This document shows, piece by piece, positions 11,332 to 20,270 of a DNA stretch of 64,000 nt. Position 1 is the stretch's first letter, and each line of letters begins with the position of its first letter. Position numbers and translations under genes: made by a program. The stretch lies in NCBI GenBank assembly GCA_020633295.1, contig JACKDW010000005.1:650178-714177 (forward strand). The letters run 5' to 3'. This DNA comes from Myxococcales bacterium (GTDB lineage: Bacteria; Myxococcota_A; Polyangia; Nannocystales; Nannocystaceae). The notes beneath the pieces were generated by a model. That model ran no database searches. It saw only the letters and a program-made list of their open reading frames with translations, and had not been told where the DNA came from.

Positions 11332-12054
11332 TTATTCGCCGCGCGCGCCCAGCCCCGCCGCGCGCAGGTCGATGAACGCGAAGCCGTCCTGCCGCACGAC
11401 CTCGCCGCGCGCGACCGCGACCGGCCGCGCGAACGCGGGGCCGTCGTACGCGAAGGTGTGAAACTCCCCGCGCTCGGCGCAGGGATCGATCGCGTCGGGC
11501 GCCCGCGCGATCGCGTCGAGCAGCGCGTGGTCGTACTCGCGCCCCAGCCACTCGTCCGGGCACCGCCGCGGATCGACGCAGGTGAGGATCGCGCGCGCGC
11601 CGGCGTCGACCATCTCGCGCGCGAGCGCCTCGGTGGGCCGCCCCCACAGCGGGAACATCGGGCGCACGCCGGTGCCCTCGAGCGCGGCCTCGCGGTAGGC
11701 CCGGATGTCCTCGAGATACAGGTCGCCGAACGCGATCCGCTCGACGCCCCGCGCCCGCGCCTCGGCGACGACGCCCCCCATGATCCGCGCGTAGTCGTCG
11801 TTGCTGCACGGGTGCGGCAGCGCGACGATCCACGGCTCGAGGCCGACGGCGGCGGCCTGCTCGCGCAGCAGCGAGCAGCGCACGCCGTGCATGGCGACGC
11901 GATCGGCCGCGCCGTTGCTGGTCGTCAACAACCCGACGACCTCGACGTCCTGGTACGCGGGGTCGCTGCGCAGCACGTGCAGCGCCCACGCGCTGTCCTT
12001 GCCGCTGCTCCAGGACAGCAGCGCGCGCACGGGGCGAGAGGAGGAGGCGGGCAC
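11332..12054 (-). CDS. PP-loop ATPase, Dph6 / diphthine-ammonia ligase-like family
   Basis: This 240-residue protein begins with a PP-loop nucleotide-binding motif, SWSSGKDS, at residues 14-21. It resembles the adenine-nucleotide alpha-hydrolase family that includes eukaryotic and archaeal Dph6 (ATP-dependent amidation of diphthine). Supporting segments are GVRCSLLREQAAAVGL, a block around IAFGDLYLEDIR, and GTGVRPMFPLWGRPTEALA. The last of these is characteristic of this family: the GD.YLEDIR and FPLW motifs line the active site. Bacteria do not make diphthamide, so the substrate is not known; the bacterial members are generally described as B12-related or uncharacterised ATP-pyrophosphatases. 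The start at ATG 12054 fits the usual spacing to the PP loop; a longer frame upstream runs through a repeat and is not favoured. Confidence 0.85.
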   Translation of the reverse strand: MPASSSRPVRALLSWSSGKDSAWALHVLRSDPAYQDVEVVGLLTTSNGAADRVAMHGVRCSLLREQAAAVGLEPWIVALPHPCSNDDYARIMGGVVAEARARGVERIAFGDLYLEDIRAYREAALEGTGVRPMFPLWGRPTEALAREMVDAGARAILTCVDPRRCPDEWLGREYDHALLDAIARAPDAIDPCAERGEFHTFAYDGPAFARPVAVARGEVVRQDGFAFIDLRAAGLGARGE

Positions 12055-12123
12055 GGCGTGACGGTAACGCGAACGCCCGCGCCCCTCGAGCGCGCGCGCG
12101 TGAGATCCTGCAAGCGACGCGAC

Positions 12124-12246
12124 CGCGGACCGTCGCGCAGACCGTCACGCGGACCGTCGCGCGGAGCGTCGCGCGGACCCGTCGCGCGGACCGTCGCGCA
12201 GAGCATCGCGCAGAGCATCGCGCGGACCCGCCGCGCAGCCTCGCCG
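12124..12246. repeat. 12-13 bp minisatellite, about 10 copies
   Basis: About ten tandem units have consensus CGCGGACCGTCG, with variants CGCAGACCGTCA, CGCGGAGCGTCG and CGCAGAGCATCG; two or three units are 13 bases long because of an added C. The array lies between the start of the PP-loop gene and the GTG start of the TPR gene, ending about 45 bases before that start. Its unit length and composition are like the array at 9386-9481. The 13-base units would break a reading frame, so it is probably non-coding. Confidence 0.8.
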
Positions 12247-12291
12247 CGCGCGACGTGCAGCGCGGCGGCCCCTGGGATAGAACGGCCTGAC

Positions 12292-14913
12292 GTGCCGAGG
12301 CGAACACCCGGAGACGACGCGCCGCGGGCAGCGCTCCCCCGGCGCCTCGAGGCTCGAGGCGCCCCGCCTCGCCGCGCGCGTCGTCGCGGCCGTCGCGGCG
12401 GGTCGCCGTGGCTCCTGATCGCCGTCGTGGCCGCGACCGTCGGCCTCGCGCTGTACGCCGCCGCGTCGCTGTGGGTGTTCGCCGAGTCCACCGAGGATCG
12501 CCTCGACCGCGCGCGCGCGTGGCTGCTGCACGGCACGGCGCGCGAGCTGGCGCTGGCCGATCGCGAGCTCTCGCGCACGCTGGCCGCCGACGCGCTCATG
12601 AGCCCCGACCAGCGCGCGTGCCTCATGGGCTCGCAGGCGCTGATCCGCGGGCAGCTGTGGGTCGAGTTCGGCGTCATGCCGGCGGACACGACCGCCGCGC
12701 CCTCGACCGTCGACGCGCCGCCGCGCTGTCGCGACGCGGTCGTGGCCGAGGGCCTCGTCGCGCTCGCGCGGGGCGAGCTCGCGGCGGTCGAGTCGGCGAG
12801 CGCCCGCGCCGGCGCGCTGCCGGAGCCCTCGCCCGACGAGGTGACGCGCCGCGACTCGCTCGCGCCCCACCACCGCGCGTGGTTCGAAGCGCTGCGCGTG
12901 CTCGCCAGCGGCGACGCGACCCCCGAGGCGATCGACGCCTCGCGGCGCGCGCTCGAGCAGGCGATCACAGCCGAGCCCGAGGCGATCGCCTACCAGCGCG
13001 CGCTCGCGCGGCTCGAGCACCGCGCCGGCGAGGGGACCCGCGCGCTGCGAACGCTGCGAGCGGCGCGCGCCAAGGCCCCCGATCACATGGGGCTCGCGGC
13101 CGACGAGGCGCTGCTGAACGCGGCGATGCTCCGCGAGTTCAGCGGCGTCGCCGACCTCGCCGATCAGCTGCTCGAGCTCGACGACGGCACGCTGTTCCCC
13201 CACGACCGCGCGCGCGCCCAGGTCGCGCGGGCCACGGTGCACGTGTACATGGGCGAGCCGGGTCGCGGGCTCGCGGCCTTCGACGAGGCCTGGGACGAGC
13301 TCTCGCCCTGGGACTGGAGCGCGCGCTGGCTCGCGCTCGACACCGCGCTCACGGCCGGCGACAGCGCGCGCGCGCGCGAGTGGTGGACGCGGCTCGAGGA
13401 CGAGGGGCGCCCGCTGCCCGCGCCCCAGCGCGAGCTCTACGACGCCTGGGCGCTGCTCGCAGAAGGTGACCTTATGGGCAGCCTCTCGCGGCTCGCCGAG
13501 CTCCCGCAGCAGCCGCCGCGCGTCGCCTACCTGCAGGCGCTCGCGCTCGTCGAGCAGCGCCGCTACGAGGAGGCGCAGCCCTGGCTCGCGCGCGCGCGCG
13601 AGCTCCTGCCGGGGCGCGCCGAGCTCGAGGTCGCGAGCGCGCGCGCGTCGATCGCCGCCGGCGAGCTCGACCAGGCGCTGCGCAAGCTCGAGGGGCTCGC
13701 CGAGGAGGAGCCCTTCGCGCCGCGGGCGTGGACCGGCCTCGGCGAGGCGTACCTGGCCAAGGCGACGCGCTCCAGCGCGACCGGCGAGCTGCGACGCGAC
13801 CCCGCGCGCGACGACCCCGAGCTGCTCCGCAAGGCCCACACCGCGCTGCTGCGCGCGGTCGAGCAGGAGCCGATCCCGGCCGAGGCGATGGTCCGGCTCT
13901 CCGAGCTGTGGCAGCGCCAGCGCCTCAGCGACCCTGACGGCGATCGCAAGGCGCTCGACTGGCTCGAGCGCGCGGCCAAGACCAACCCGAAGGTCCCGCG
14001 CTACAGCGAGACGCTCGCGCTCTACCTCGTCGGCCTCGGCCAGGGGCGCCGCGCCGAGCCGATGCTGCGCGAGCTCATCACCAACATCGGCTCGACGCAC
14101 CGCGCCGCGCTCGCGCTCGCCGAGCTGAGCATCGCCCGCGCCCGCGAGCAGGGCCCGGGCGCGACGCTGCCGAGCGAGCTCGACACCTGGCTCGAGCAGG
14201 CCCGCGAGCGCGGCGCGGCGCCCGAGGACCTCGCCCGCGCCCGCGCGCACGCGGCCCTCGTGACCGGACGCAGGCGCGCGCTGCTCACGGCCGCCGAGCC
14301 GCTGAAGGCGACCGTCGAGTCCAGCCCCGACGACATCGACGCGCGCGTCCTCTACGCCCGCCTGCTGATGAAGCTGCGCGACAACGACGAGGCCGAGAAG
14401 ATCATCCGCCGCGGCATCCACCGCGGCCCCGAGGGTCGCACCGGCCGCCTGTACTACGTCTGGGCGACCCTCGAGGTCAGCGCGGGCAGCCCGAAGATGG
14501 CGTCGATCCACGCGCGCATCGCCTACAACCGCATGCGCGACGAGCAGCGCCCGACCGGCGAGCTGATCGACGCCGTCGACCTCTGCTCGAGCCTCTACAT
14601 CCGCAAGGAGATGGGCGACCACGCGCTCGCGGTCACGCGCGAGCTGAGCCGCCGCGTGCCCTCGCACCCCGACGCCTGGCGCCTGCGCGCCCGCGCCGAG
14701 CTGGCGCTCAACGACGCGCGCGCGGCCCGGCGCTCGATCGAGAAGTCCCTCGAGCTCGACCCCGACAACCCGGCCGCGCACGCGCTGCACGCCCAGATCC
14801 TGCTGCGCTACGGCAAGCGCAAGCCCGCCCGCGCCGCCTATCGCCGCGCGCTCGAGCTCGACCCGGGCGAGACGCTGCGCGCCAAGGTCGAGCGCGGGCT
14901 CTCGCGTATGTAG
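12292..14913 (+). CDS. Membrane-anchored TPR-rich protein
   Basis: The protein has 873 residues and starts at GTG 12292. That start leaves a ~40-residue Arg-rich cytoplasmic tail before a single helix (WLLIAVVAATVGLALYAAAS) and excludes the upstream minisatellite from the coding region. The remainder is almost wholly alpha-helical TPR-like repeats. Clear examples are at the C-terminus (ALNDARAARRSIEKSLELDP, then DNPAAHALHAQILLRYGKRK), with matches to the 34-residue spacing. Topology from the positive-inside rule puts the repeats in the periplasm. No catalytic domain is visible, so it is probably a scaffold or part of an envelope complex. There is no clear Shine-Dalgarno sequence. It converges with the FCP1-like phosphatase gene. 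Function is unknown. Confidence 0.85.
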   Translation: MPRRTPGDDAPRAALPRRLEARGAPPRRARRRGRRGGSPWLLIAVVAATVGLALYAAASLWVFAESTEDRLDRARAWLLHGTARELALADRELSRTLAADALMSPDQRACLMGSQALIRGQLWVEFGVMPADTTAAPSTVDAPPRCRDAVVAEGLVALARGELAAVESASARAGALPEPSPDEVTRRDSLAPHHRAWFEALRVLASGDATPEAIDASRRALEQAITAEPEAIAYQRALARLEHRAGEGTRALRTLRAARAKAPDHMGLAADEALLNAAMLREFSGVADLADQLLELDDGTLFPHDRARAQVARATVHVYMGEPGRGLAAFDEAWDELSPWDWSARWLALDTALTAGDSARAREWWTRLEDEGRPLPAPQRELYDAWALLAEGDLMGSLSRLAELPQQPPRVAYLQALALVEQRRYEEAQPWLARARELLPGRAELEVASARASIAAGELDQALRKLEGLAEEEPFAPRAWTGLGEAYLAKATRSSATGELRRDPARDDPELLRKAHTALLRAVEQEPIPAEAMVRLSELWQRQRLSDPDGDRKALDWLERAAKTNPKVPRYSETLALYLVGLGQGRRAEPMLRELITNIGSTHRAALALAELSIARAREQGPGATLPSELDTWLEQARERGAAPEDLARARAHAALVTGRRRALLTAAEPLKATVESSPDDIDARVLYARLLMKLRDNDEAEKIIRRGIHRGPEGRTGRLYYVWATLEVSAGSPKMASIHARIAYNRMRDEQRPTGELIDAVDLCSSLYIRKEMGDHALAVTRELSRRVPSHPDAWRLRARAELALNDARAARRSIEKSLELDPDNPAAHALHAQILLRYGKRKPARAAYRRALELDPGETLRAKVERGLSRM

Positions 14914-15018
14914 ACGAAGCAGGAGGCTCCGGCGCCCTCGACGTCGTACAGCGGGAGCTCGGCGCCACACCTCCGCCGCGCGCACAGCACGTCCGACGGG
15001 CGCGCGCCGGGCAACGCC

Positions 15019-15576
15019 TCACCCCGACGGCGCGTTGCTCCAGCCGCGCTTCTCGACCCGGCGGACGTCGGCGAGCTCGCCGAGCGACTCGAGGTACGGG
15101 AGCAGCTCGCCGAGGTGGCGATCGTCGAGCGCGCCGAAGAACGCCCGCGCGCGCACGAGGTTGCCGTAGCTGCGCTCGAGCTTGCGCGGCGTGTCGTCGA
15201 CGACGATGATCCGCGACCGCGCGTAGCCGCGCCGGCGCAGCTTCTTGATGTCCTTGATCCAGTAGCCCTCGCGCGTCTCCATGTCCGTGCGCCACGTGCA
15301 GCGCTCGCGGCCCCACAAGAACGAGAGCCGCTCGAGCTCGACGAGCCGGTGCAGCACCGGCCGCGCGTAGTCCCGCGTCGACGCCGTCCACACGCCGACC
15401 TCGAACCACTCGAGGCAGCGCGCGAGGAAGGCGGACGCGCCCGGGCGCGGGCGCACGAGGTACGGCCCGACGATGAAGTCGTCGTCGGACGGCTCCGGGA
15501 GCTCGGCGAATTCGTCCGTCGCGTAGACGAGCGTCTCGTCGAGATCGAGCACCAGCAGCTTGTCGAAGCGCGGCAT
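15019..15576 (-). CDS. FCP1/SCP-like (NLI-interacting factor) HAD phosphatase
   Basis: This 185-residue protein belongs to the HAD superfamily, FCP1/SCP type. The hallmark DXDXT motif is LDLDETLVY, with the nucleophile Asp11 and acid/base Asp13. Next come GPYLVRPRPGASAFL, the VGVWTAS segment (motif II region), and IIVVDDTPRKLERSYGN, the last carrying the DD metal-binding motif and the family's Lys. These phosphatases remove phosphate from Ser residues; in eukaryotes the target is the RNA polymerase II tail, whereas bacterial targets are mostly unknown. It is a soluble cytoplasmic protein. It starts 24 bases after the antiporter stop on the same strand, so the two may be co-transcribed. Confidence 0.88.
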   Translation of the reverse strand: MPRFDKLLVLDLDETLVYATDEFAELPEPSDDDFIVGPYLVRPRPGASAFLARCLEWFEVGVWTASTRDYARPVLHRLVELERLSFLWGRERCTWRTDMETREGYWIKDIKKLRRRGYARSRIIVVDDTPRKLERSYGNLVRARAFFGALDDRHLGELLPYLESLGELADVRRVEKRGWSNAPSG

Positions 15577-15600
15577 CGCGACCCGGACGTCAGCGCGGCG

Positions 15601-16989
15601 CTAGGCCGGCCCCGCGCCGGCCCCCGGGCCCGGCGGCGCGTAGGGCTCGTCGCTCTCGATCACGTCGAGTTCGGACGCGATCGTCGCGGTGACCTCATCC
15701 GGGCTCGGGTCCGCGGCCGAGACCTCGAGCGCGCGCGGAGATCCTGTCCCAGAGACCAGGAACGGGCGCGTCGGCGGCCACGCGCCGTGGGCCTTGCGGT
15801 AGCCGATCGTGAACAGCACGATGGTCGCCGCGATCGTCGCGAACACGAGCGAGTGCAGCGCCTCGGTCCCGGGCACCCCCGCGAGCGCGGGCATGGTCGC
15901 CAGCGCGCCCGCAGCCATCCCGCGCGGCATCGCGACCTGCGCCGTGCCGCGCTCGTCGAGGCTGTAGGTCGGCTCGCGCAGCGTCAGGTTCACGGCCGGG
16001 ATGCGCACGAGCATGAGGATGAGCCCGAGCGCGACGCCCATGATCAGCAGCGACCACGGCGGCGAGAGCATCAGCCCCAGGTACGTGAAGAACAGCGACT
16101 TGATGATGAAGCTGATCTGCGAGTGGACCGAGCGCACCGAGTCGGCGAGCGAGGTCTCGGGCCCCTCCGGGCGCGCGCGGATCAGCCAGTGCATCAGCAG
16201 GCGCGCGTTGCCGACGATCACCGCGAACGCGAGCACCGCCATCGCCGGGCTGCCGCCGGCCTCGCCGGTGAACACGTAGAGGAACATCAGCGCCGCGAGC
16301 GTCAGCGGGTACACGCGCGGGCTGTCGGCGAGCAGGCGGATCACCGGCACCCACGCCCAGCCGCCGAGGATCCCGAGCGCGAGCGCGATCCCGAAGCTCT
16401 GGGCCACGAGCCCGAGCGTGGTCGCCGCGCCATGTGCCTGATCGGACAGGACGCCGATCAGCGGCAGCGCGATCACGACGCAGAGCGCGTCGGTCAGCGA
16501 CGCCTCGAGCTGGACGATCCGCTGGATCCGCGGGCTCACGCGCGCGAGCGCCAGCGCCGGCGTCAGGATCAGCGAGCTGGTCCCGCCGACGATCGCGCCC
16601 AGCATCATCCCGTGCGAGAACGTCCACGAGCTCGGCAGCACCGCGATCGCCATCAGCCCCATGCTGAAGACCGCGACCGTGATCATCGCGAACAGGAAGC
16701 CGAGCAGCGACATCAGCGTGGCCCGCGGCGCCGCGCCGGTGAGGTCGGCGAGCGACAGCCGGCTGCCGCCTTCGAACAGCACGATCACGAGCGTGAGCGC
16801 CGTGAAGTACGGCGTGATCGTGTCGAGCACCGAGTCGGGCACCACGCCCATCAGGCGCAGCGCGAGCCCGGCCGCGATCAGCCAGATCACGTCGGGGACG
16901 CGCGTGCGCGCGAACAGCAGCTCACCGAGCGCGCCCACGAGCAGCAGGCTCGCGATCACGACCAGGAACACCGAGACGGGGTCGCTCAC
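15601..16989 (-). CDS. Cation:proton antiporter, CPA1 (NhaP/KefB-like) family
   Basis: The 462-residue inner-membrane protein has about 12 predicted helices over the first ~395 residues. It resembles CPA1-type Na+(K+)/H+ antiporters. Supporting segments are LGELLFARTRVPDVIWLIAA near the N-terminus, VLFEGGSRLSLADL, GAIVGGTSSLILTPALAL (the usual TSxTDxA-type discontinuous helix region), and LEASLTDALCVVIALPL, where the Asp is the expected ion-binding carboxylate. The C-terminal ~65 residues are polar and Pro/Glu-rich, probably a cytosolic tail; no Rossmann-type KTN or TrkA domain is visible. It would exchange Na+ or K+ for protons. The start at ATG 16989 places the first helix at once. Confidence 0.9.
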   Translation of the reverse strand: MSDPVSVFLVVIASLLLVGALGELLFARTRVPDVIWLIAAGLALRLMGVVPDSVLDTITPYFTALTLVIVLFEGGSRLSLADLTGAAPRATLMSLLGFLFAMITVAVFSMGLMAIAVLPSSWTFSHGMMLGAIVGGTSSLILTPALALARVSPRIQRIVQLEASLTDALCVVIALPLIGVLSDQAHGAATTLGLVAQSFGIALALGILGGWAWVPVIRLLADSPRVYPLTLAALMFLYVFTGEAGGSPAMAVLAFAVIVGNARLLMHWLIRARPEGPETSLADSVRSVHSQISFIIKSLFFTYLGLMLSPPWSLLIMGVALGLILMLVRIPAVNLTLREPTYSLDERGTAQVAMPRGMAAGALATMPALAGVPGTEALHSLVFATIAATIVLFTIGYRKAHGAWPPTRPFLVSGTGSPRALEVSAADPSPDEVTATIASELDVIESDEPYAPPGPGAGAGPA

Positions 16990-17573
16990 GCCTCACCCCC
17001 GGGCCTGCGCGCGCGCACGTCGAGCGCCGCGCGCCCGCGACCGCGGCGGCGGCGGCGACGTGCGTCGTGGACCAAGGGGGAGGACACGGGGCTCGGGCTT
17101 GCGTCGTCGCTCATACCTGCGTGCTTCGAACCGTAATACACGGGCACCAAGCCGTGCCAGCGAGGGCCGCGACGGCGCGCCCCGTGACCGTCTGGGCCCG
17201 TCGCGCGCGCGCGCCGAGGCCCCGCGGGATGCTCAAAAGGGCGCAAGCCGCCGGCGACGCGAGCCCTCGCGCGGCGCGGCGGGCCGCGGGCGCGCCCCGG
17301 CTCGCGGAGGTGGACGATGCAACGATCCGCGCGCGCTCATGACCACAAGTACAGGCGAACCCGCGCGGGCGAAGTCGTCCCGCACGCGGCGGCGCGCTCG
17401 AATTCGCCGCGCGGCGTCGGTCGCCGCGCACGCGATTTCCCCTGAATCCTCGCCGCGGGCTTCGTGTATCCTGAATTTCGGAGCCCGCGCTCCGCGTCTA
17501 CCTCACCTCCGCTGCCGCCTGACCATGCCGGCCGCAGCGCTCACGTCAGGCGTGAGACCTCAGGATCGCCACG
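16990..17573. other. Intergenic region with a hairpin before the FIST gene
   Basis: These 584 bases between divergent genes hold no convincing coding region; frames present are short and Arg-rich, as expected from high GC. At 17540-17556 there is a perfect inverted repeat, CTCACG-TCAGG-CGTGAG, which ends about 18 bases before the FIST ATG. An AGGA ribosome binding site at 17562-17565 lies between the two. It could be an operator or a leader hairpin. No other structure is clear. Confidence 0.5.
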
Positions 17574-18794
17574 ATGCTCACGGTCGCGGTTGGCCAAAGC
17601 AACGACATCGACGCCACGGCGGCCGCCGAGATGGTCGCGCGTCAGTGCGAGGCGTCGCTGCGGGGGCAGACCGCGCGCGCGGGGCTGGTGTTCGCCAGCG
17701 TCGAGCTCGACCACCGACGCGCGCTCGAGACGCTCGCGCGCGCGTTCCCCCAGGCGCGCTGGATCGGCTGCACGACCGACGGCGAGGCGACCAGCGCGGG
17801 CGCGCAGCCCGGCGCCGAAGAGGGTGACGCGCCCGGCGGCTTTCACGACAGCTCGCTCGCCGTGATGCTGCTCGCCAGCGACGCGCTCGAGTTCTCCACC
17901 GCGGTCGCGCGCGAGCTGTCGGCTGCGGGCGGCGAGGCGGACGCCCGGGCGCGCGTACGCGACGCCGTCCGCGAGGCCGCGGCCGCGCTCACGCGCCCGC
18001 CGTGCCTCTGCCTCACGACGCCGGAGGGGCTGACCACGAGCGGCGTCGCGATCGTCGAGGGGCTCGCGCGAGGCCTCGACGACGCGCCGCCCCCGATCGT
18101 CGGCGGGCTCGCGGGCGACGGGCTCACCTGGACCGGCACCTCGCAATTCCACGGGACCGAGGTCCTGCACGACGCCGCCCCGCTGCTGCTCATCGGCGGC
18201 CCGCTCGTCGTCGCGACCGGCGTCGCCAGCGGCTGGTCGCCCATCGGCCGCGAGGGCCTCGTCACGCGCGCGCGCGGCAACGTCGTGCTCGAGATCGACG
18301 GCCGCCCGCCGCTCGCGTTCTACCGCCACTACATCGGCGAGGACGGCGTGCCGACCGGCGAGTACGCGCTCGCGGTCTACGAGCGCGACGAGGTCGACTT
18401 CTACCTCCGCGCCCCGCTGAGCAGCGACGAGCGCACCGGCGAGATCCGCTTCTTCGGCGACGTCCCCGAGGGCGCGCGCGTGCAGCTCACCCACGCCGAC
18501 CGGGACGCCATCCTCGTGGGCTGCCGCGCGTCGATCGACGCCGCGCTCGCGTCGCTCGAGCCGGGCGCGTCGCCCCGGGCCGCGCTGTTCTTCTCCTGCG
18601 CCGGCCGGCATCGCCTGCTCGGCTCCCGCACGCCCGAGGAGTACGCGCTGCTGCGCGCGCGGCTCCCCGACAGCGCGCCGATCGCCGGCTTCTACGCGTA
18701 CGGAGAGATCGGGCCCATCAGCCAGGGCCAAAGCGCCAGGTTCCACAACGAGACCTTCGTCACCGTGCTGCTCGGCAGCCGCGAGCCCGGGTGA
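17574..18794 (+). CDS. FIST-domain sensor protein
   Basis: The 406-residue protein has FIST_N (about residues 25-215) and FIST_C (about 230-385) domains. These are predicted small-ligand sensors, thought to bind amino acids or related compounds. Supporting segments are FPQARWIGCTTDGE, IVGGLAGDGLTW, LVVATGVASGWSPIG and GFYAYGEIGPI, the last a typical FIST_C ending. It has no signal peptide, so it is cytoplasmic. The next gene, a hybrid histidine kinase with no sensor domain of its own, begins 9 bases after the stop codon. The pair probably works as a split sensor-kinase. The start at ATG 17574 has an AGGA ribosome binding site. The ligand is not known. Confidence 0.9.
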   Translation: MLTVAVGQSNDIDATAAAEMVARQCEASLRGQTARAGLVFASVELDHRRALETLARAFPQARWIGCTTDGEATSAGAQPGAEEGDAPGGFHDSSLAVMLLASDALEFSTAVARELSAAGGEADARARVRDAVREAAAALTRPPCLCLTTPEGLTTSGVAIVEGLARGLDDAPPPIVGGLAGDGLTWTGTSQFHGTEVLHDAAPLLLIGGPLVVATGVASGWSPIGREGLVTRARGNVVLEIDGRPPLAFYRHYIGEDGVPTGEYALAVYERDEVDFYLRAPLSSDERTGEIRFFGDVPEGARVQLTHADRDAILVGCRASIDAALASLEPGASPRAALFFSCAGRHRLLGSRTPEEYALLRARLPDSAPIAGFYAYGEIGPISQGQSARFHNETFVTVLLGSREPG

Positions 18795-18803
18795 GTCGCA
18801 GGG

Positions 18804-20252
18804 ATGTCGAGCGCGCCCCCAGGCAACCGAGTCGCCGAGCTTGAGAAGCAGCTCGCGGCGGCGCGCGCCCAGCTCGAGCGAGACGCGCGCGCGCGCGTCT
18901 ACCTCGAGCAGCTCAAGGACCAGAGCGACCGCATGCTGCGGGGCGTCATCGAGGAGCTGCGCGAGGCGCAGCGCGCGCTGCAGGCGAGCGCCGCCGAGCT
19001 CGAGGGCCGCGTCGCCGAGCGCAACGCGGCGCTCGCTCGCGAGCTCGAGGAGCGCGCCGAGGCCGAGGAGCGCCTGCGCCGGCGCAACGACGAGCTCAGC
19101 GCCATGCGCGACAGCGCCGAGGCGGCCAACCGGGCCAAGACCGCCTTCCTCGCCAAGATGAGCCACGAGCTGCGGACGCCGCTCAACGCGATCATCGGCT
19201 ACAGCGAGCTGCTCTGCGAGGAGGTCAAGGACGGCGACGTCGAGCCCCTGACGCGCGACCGCATGCTCCCCGACCTCGACAAGATCAACAGCGCCGCCCA
19301 GCAGCTGATGTCGGTCATCAACGACGTCCTCGACATCGCCAAGATCGAGTCCGGCCGCGCCGAGGTGCACATCGAGGCCTTCGACCTCCGCGACCTCGCG
19401 CGCGCGCTCACGGCGACCATCGAGCCGCTCGCGCTGCGCAACGGCAACAAGCTCGAGGTCACGCTCGAGCGCGGCGTCGGCCGGATCCGCAGCGACCGCG
19501 CCAAGCTGCGACAGACGCTCCTCAACCTGCTCAGCAACGCCTGCAAGTTCACCAAGCACGGCCGCGTCGAGCTGATCATGCGCAAGCGCCCGATCGGCGA
19601 CGCCGACTGGCTGCACTGCGACGTCACCGACAACGGCATCGGCATCGCCCACGACAAGCTCGGCGGCCTGTTCGAAGCCTTCAAGCAGGCGGACCCGAGC
19701 ACCTCGAGCGTCTACGGCGGCAGCGGCCTCGGCCTCGCGATCAGCCGCGAGTTCTGCCGCATGCTCGGCGGCGAGCTGTCCGCGACCAGCGAGCTCGGCG
19801 TCGGCTCGACCTTCTCGATCCGCGTCCCCGTCGTCACGCTCGACGACGCCGACGCGCCCACGCAGAAGCCCGGGCACGCGACTCACACCGTGCTCGTCAT
19901 CGACGACGACACGACCACGCACGAGCTGCTGCGCCGGGTCCTGCGACGCGCCGAGTTCGACGTGCACATCGCCAGCAACGGCGCCGAGGGCCTGCGCATG
20001 GCCGAGGAGCTGCAGCCCGACGTCATCACGCTCGACGTCAAGATGAGCGACATGGACGGCTGGTCCGTGCTCGCCGCGCTCAAGGCCGACAGCGAGCTCG
20101 CCGCGATCCCCGTCATCATGGTCTCGATGTTCAGCGACCCGTCGCTCGCGCACACGCTCGGCGCCGACGGCTACATGACCAAGCCGATCGATCGCCCCGC
20201 GCTGATCGACCTGCTCCTCCGCTACTGCGAGGGCGCCACGCCGCGCGGCTGA
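18804..20252 (+). CDS. Hybrid histidine kinase with C-terminal receiver
   Basis: This 482-residue protein begins with an extended coiled coil (about residues 8-105) rather than a recognised sensor domain. HisKA follows with MSHELRTPLNAI (phospho-acceptor His121). The HATPase_c domain has LLNLLSNACKFT (N box), DNGIGIA (G1) and GGSGLGLAIS (G2). The C-terminal receiver begins VLVIDDD and carries the phospho-acceptor Asp411 in TLDVKMSDMDGW and the conserved Lys in MTKPID. It has no membrane helix. It closely follows the FIST gene, which probably supplies the input. No DNA-binding output is present, so phosphate must pass on to another response regulator or Hpt protein. Confidence 0.95.
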   Translation: MSSAPPGNRVAELEKQLAAARAQLERDARARVYLEQLKDQSDRMLRGVIEELREAQRALQASAAELEGRVAERNAALARELEERAEAEERLRRRNDELSAMRDSAEAANRAKTAFLAKMSHELRTPLNAIIGYSELLCEEVKDGDVEPLTRDRMLPDLDKINSAAQQLMSVINDVLDIAKIESGRAEVHIEAFDLRDLARALTATIEPLALRNGNKLEVTLERGVGRIRSDRAKLRQTLLNLLSNACKFTKHGRVELIMRKRPIGDADWLHCDVTDNGIGIAHDKLGGLFEAFKQADPSTSSVYGGSGLGLAISREFCRMLGGELSATSELGVGSTFSIRVPVVTLDDADAPTQKPGHATHTVLVIDDDTTTHELLRRVLRRAEFDVHIASNGAEGLRMAEELQPDVITLDVKMSDMDGWSVLAALKADSELAAIPVIMVSMFSDPSLAHTLGADGYMTKPIDRPALIDLLLRYCEGATPRG

Positions 20253-20270
20253 CGAGCGCGGACGGGCTGG

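Noticed and set aside
9386..12246. CRISPR arrays made by the 12-base repeats
   Set aside because: Units are far too short, are adjacent without spacers, and no cas genes are near.
11311..12291. An N-terminal extension of the TPR protein
   Set aside because: The open frame runs through the 12-13 base minisatellite and across the opposing PP-loop gene; the GTG at 12292 begins the real protein.
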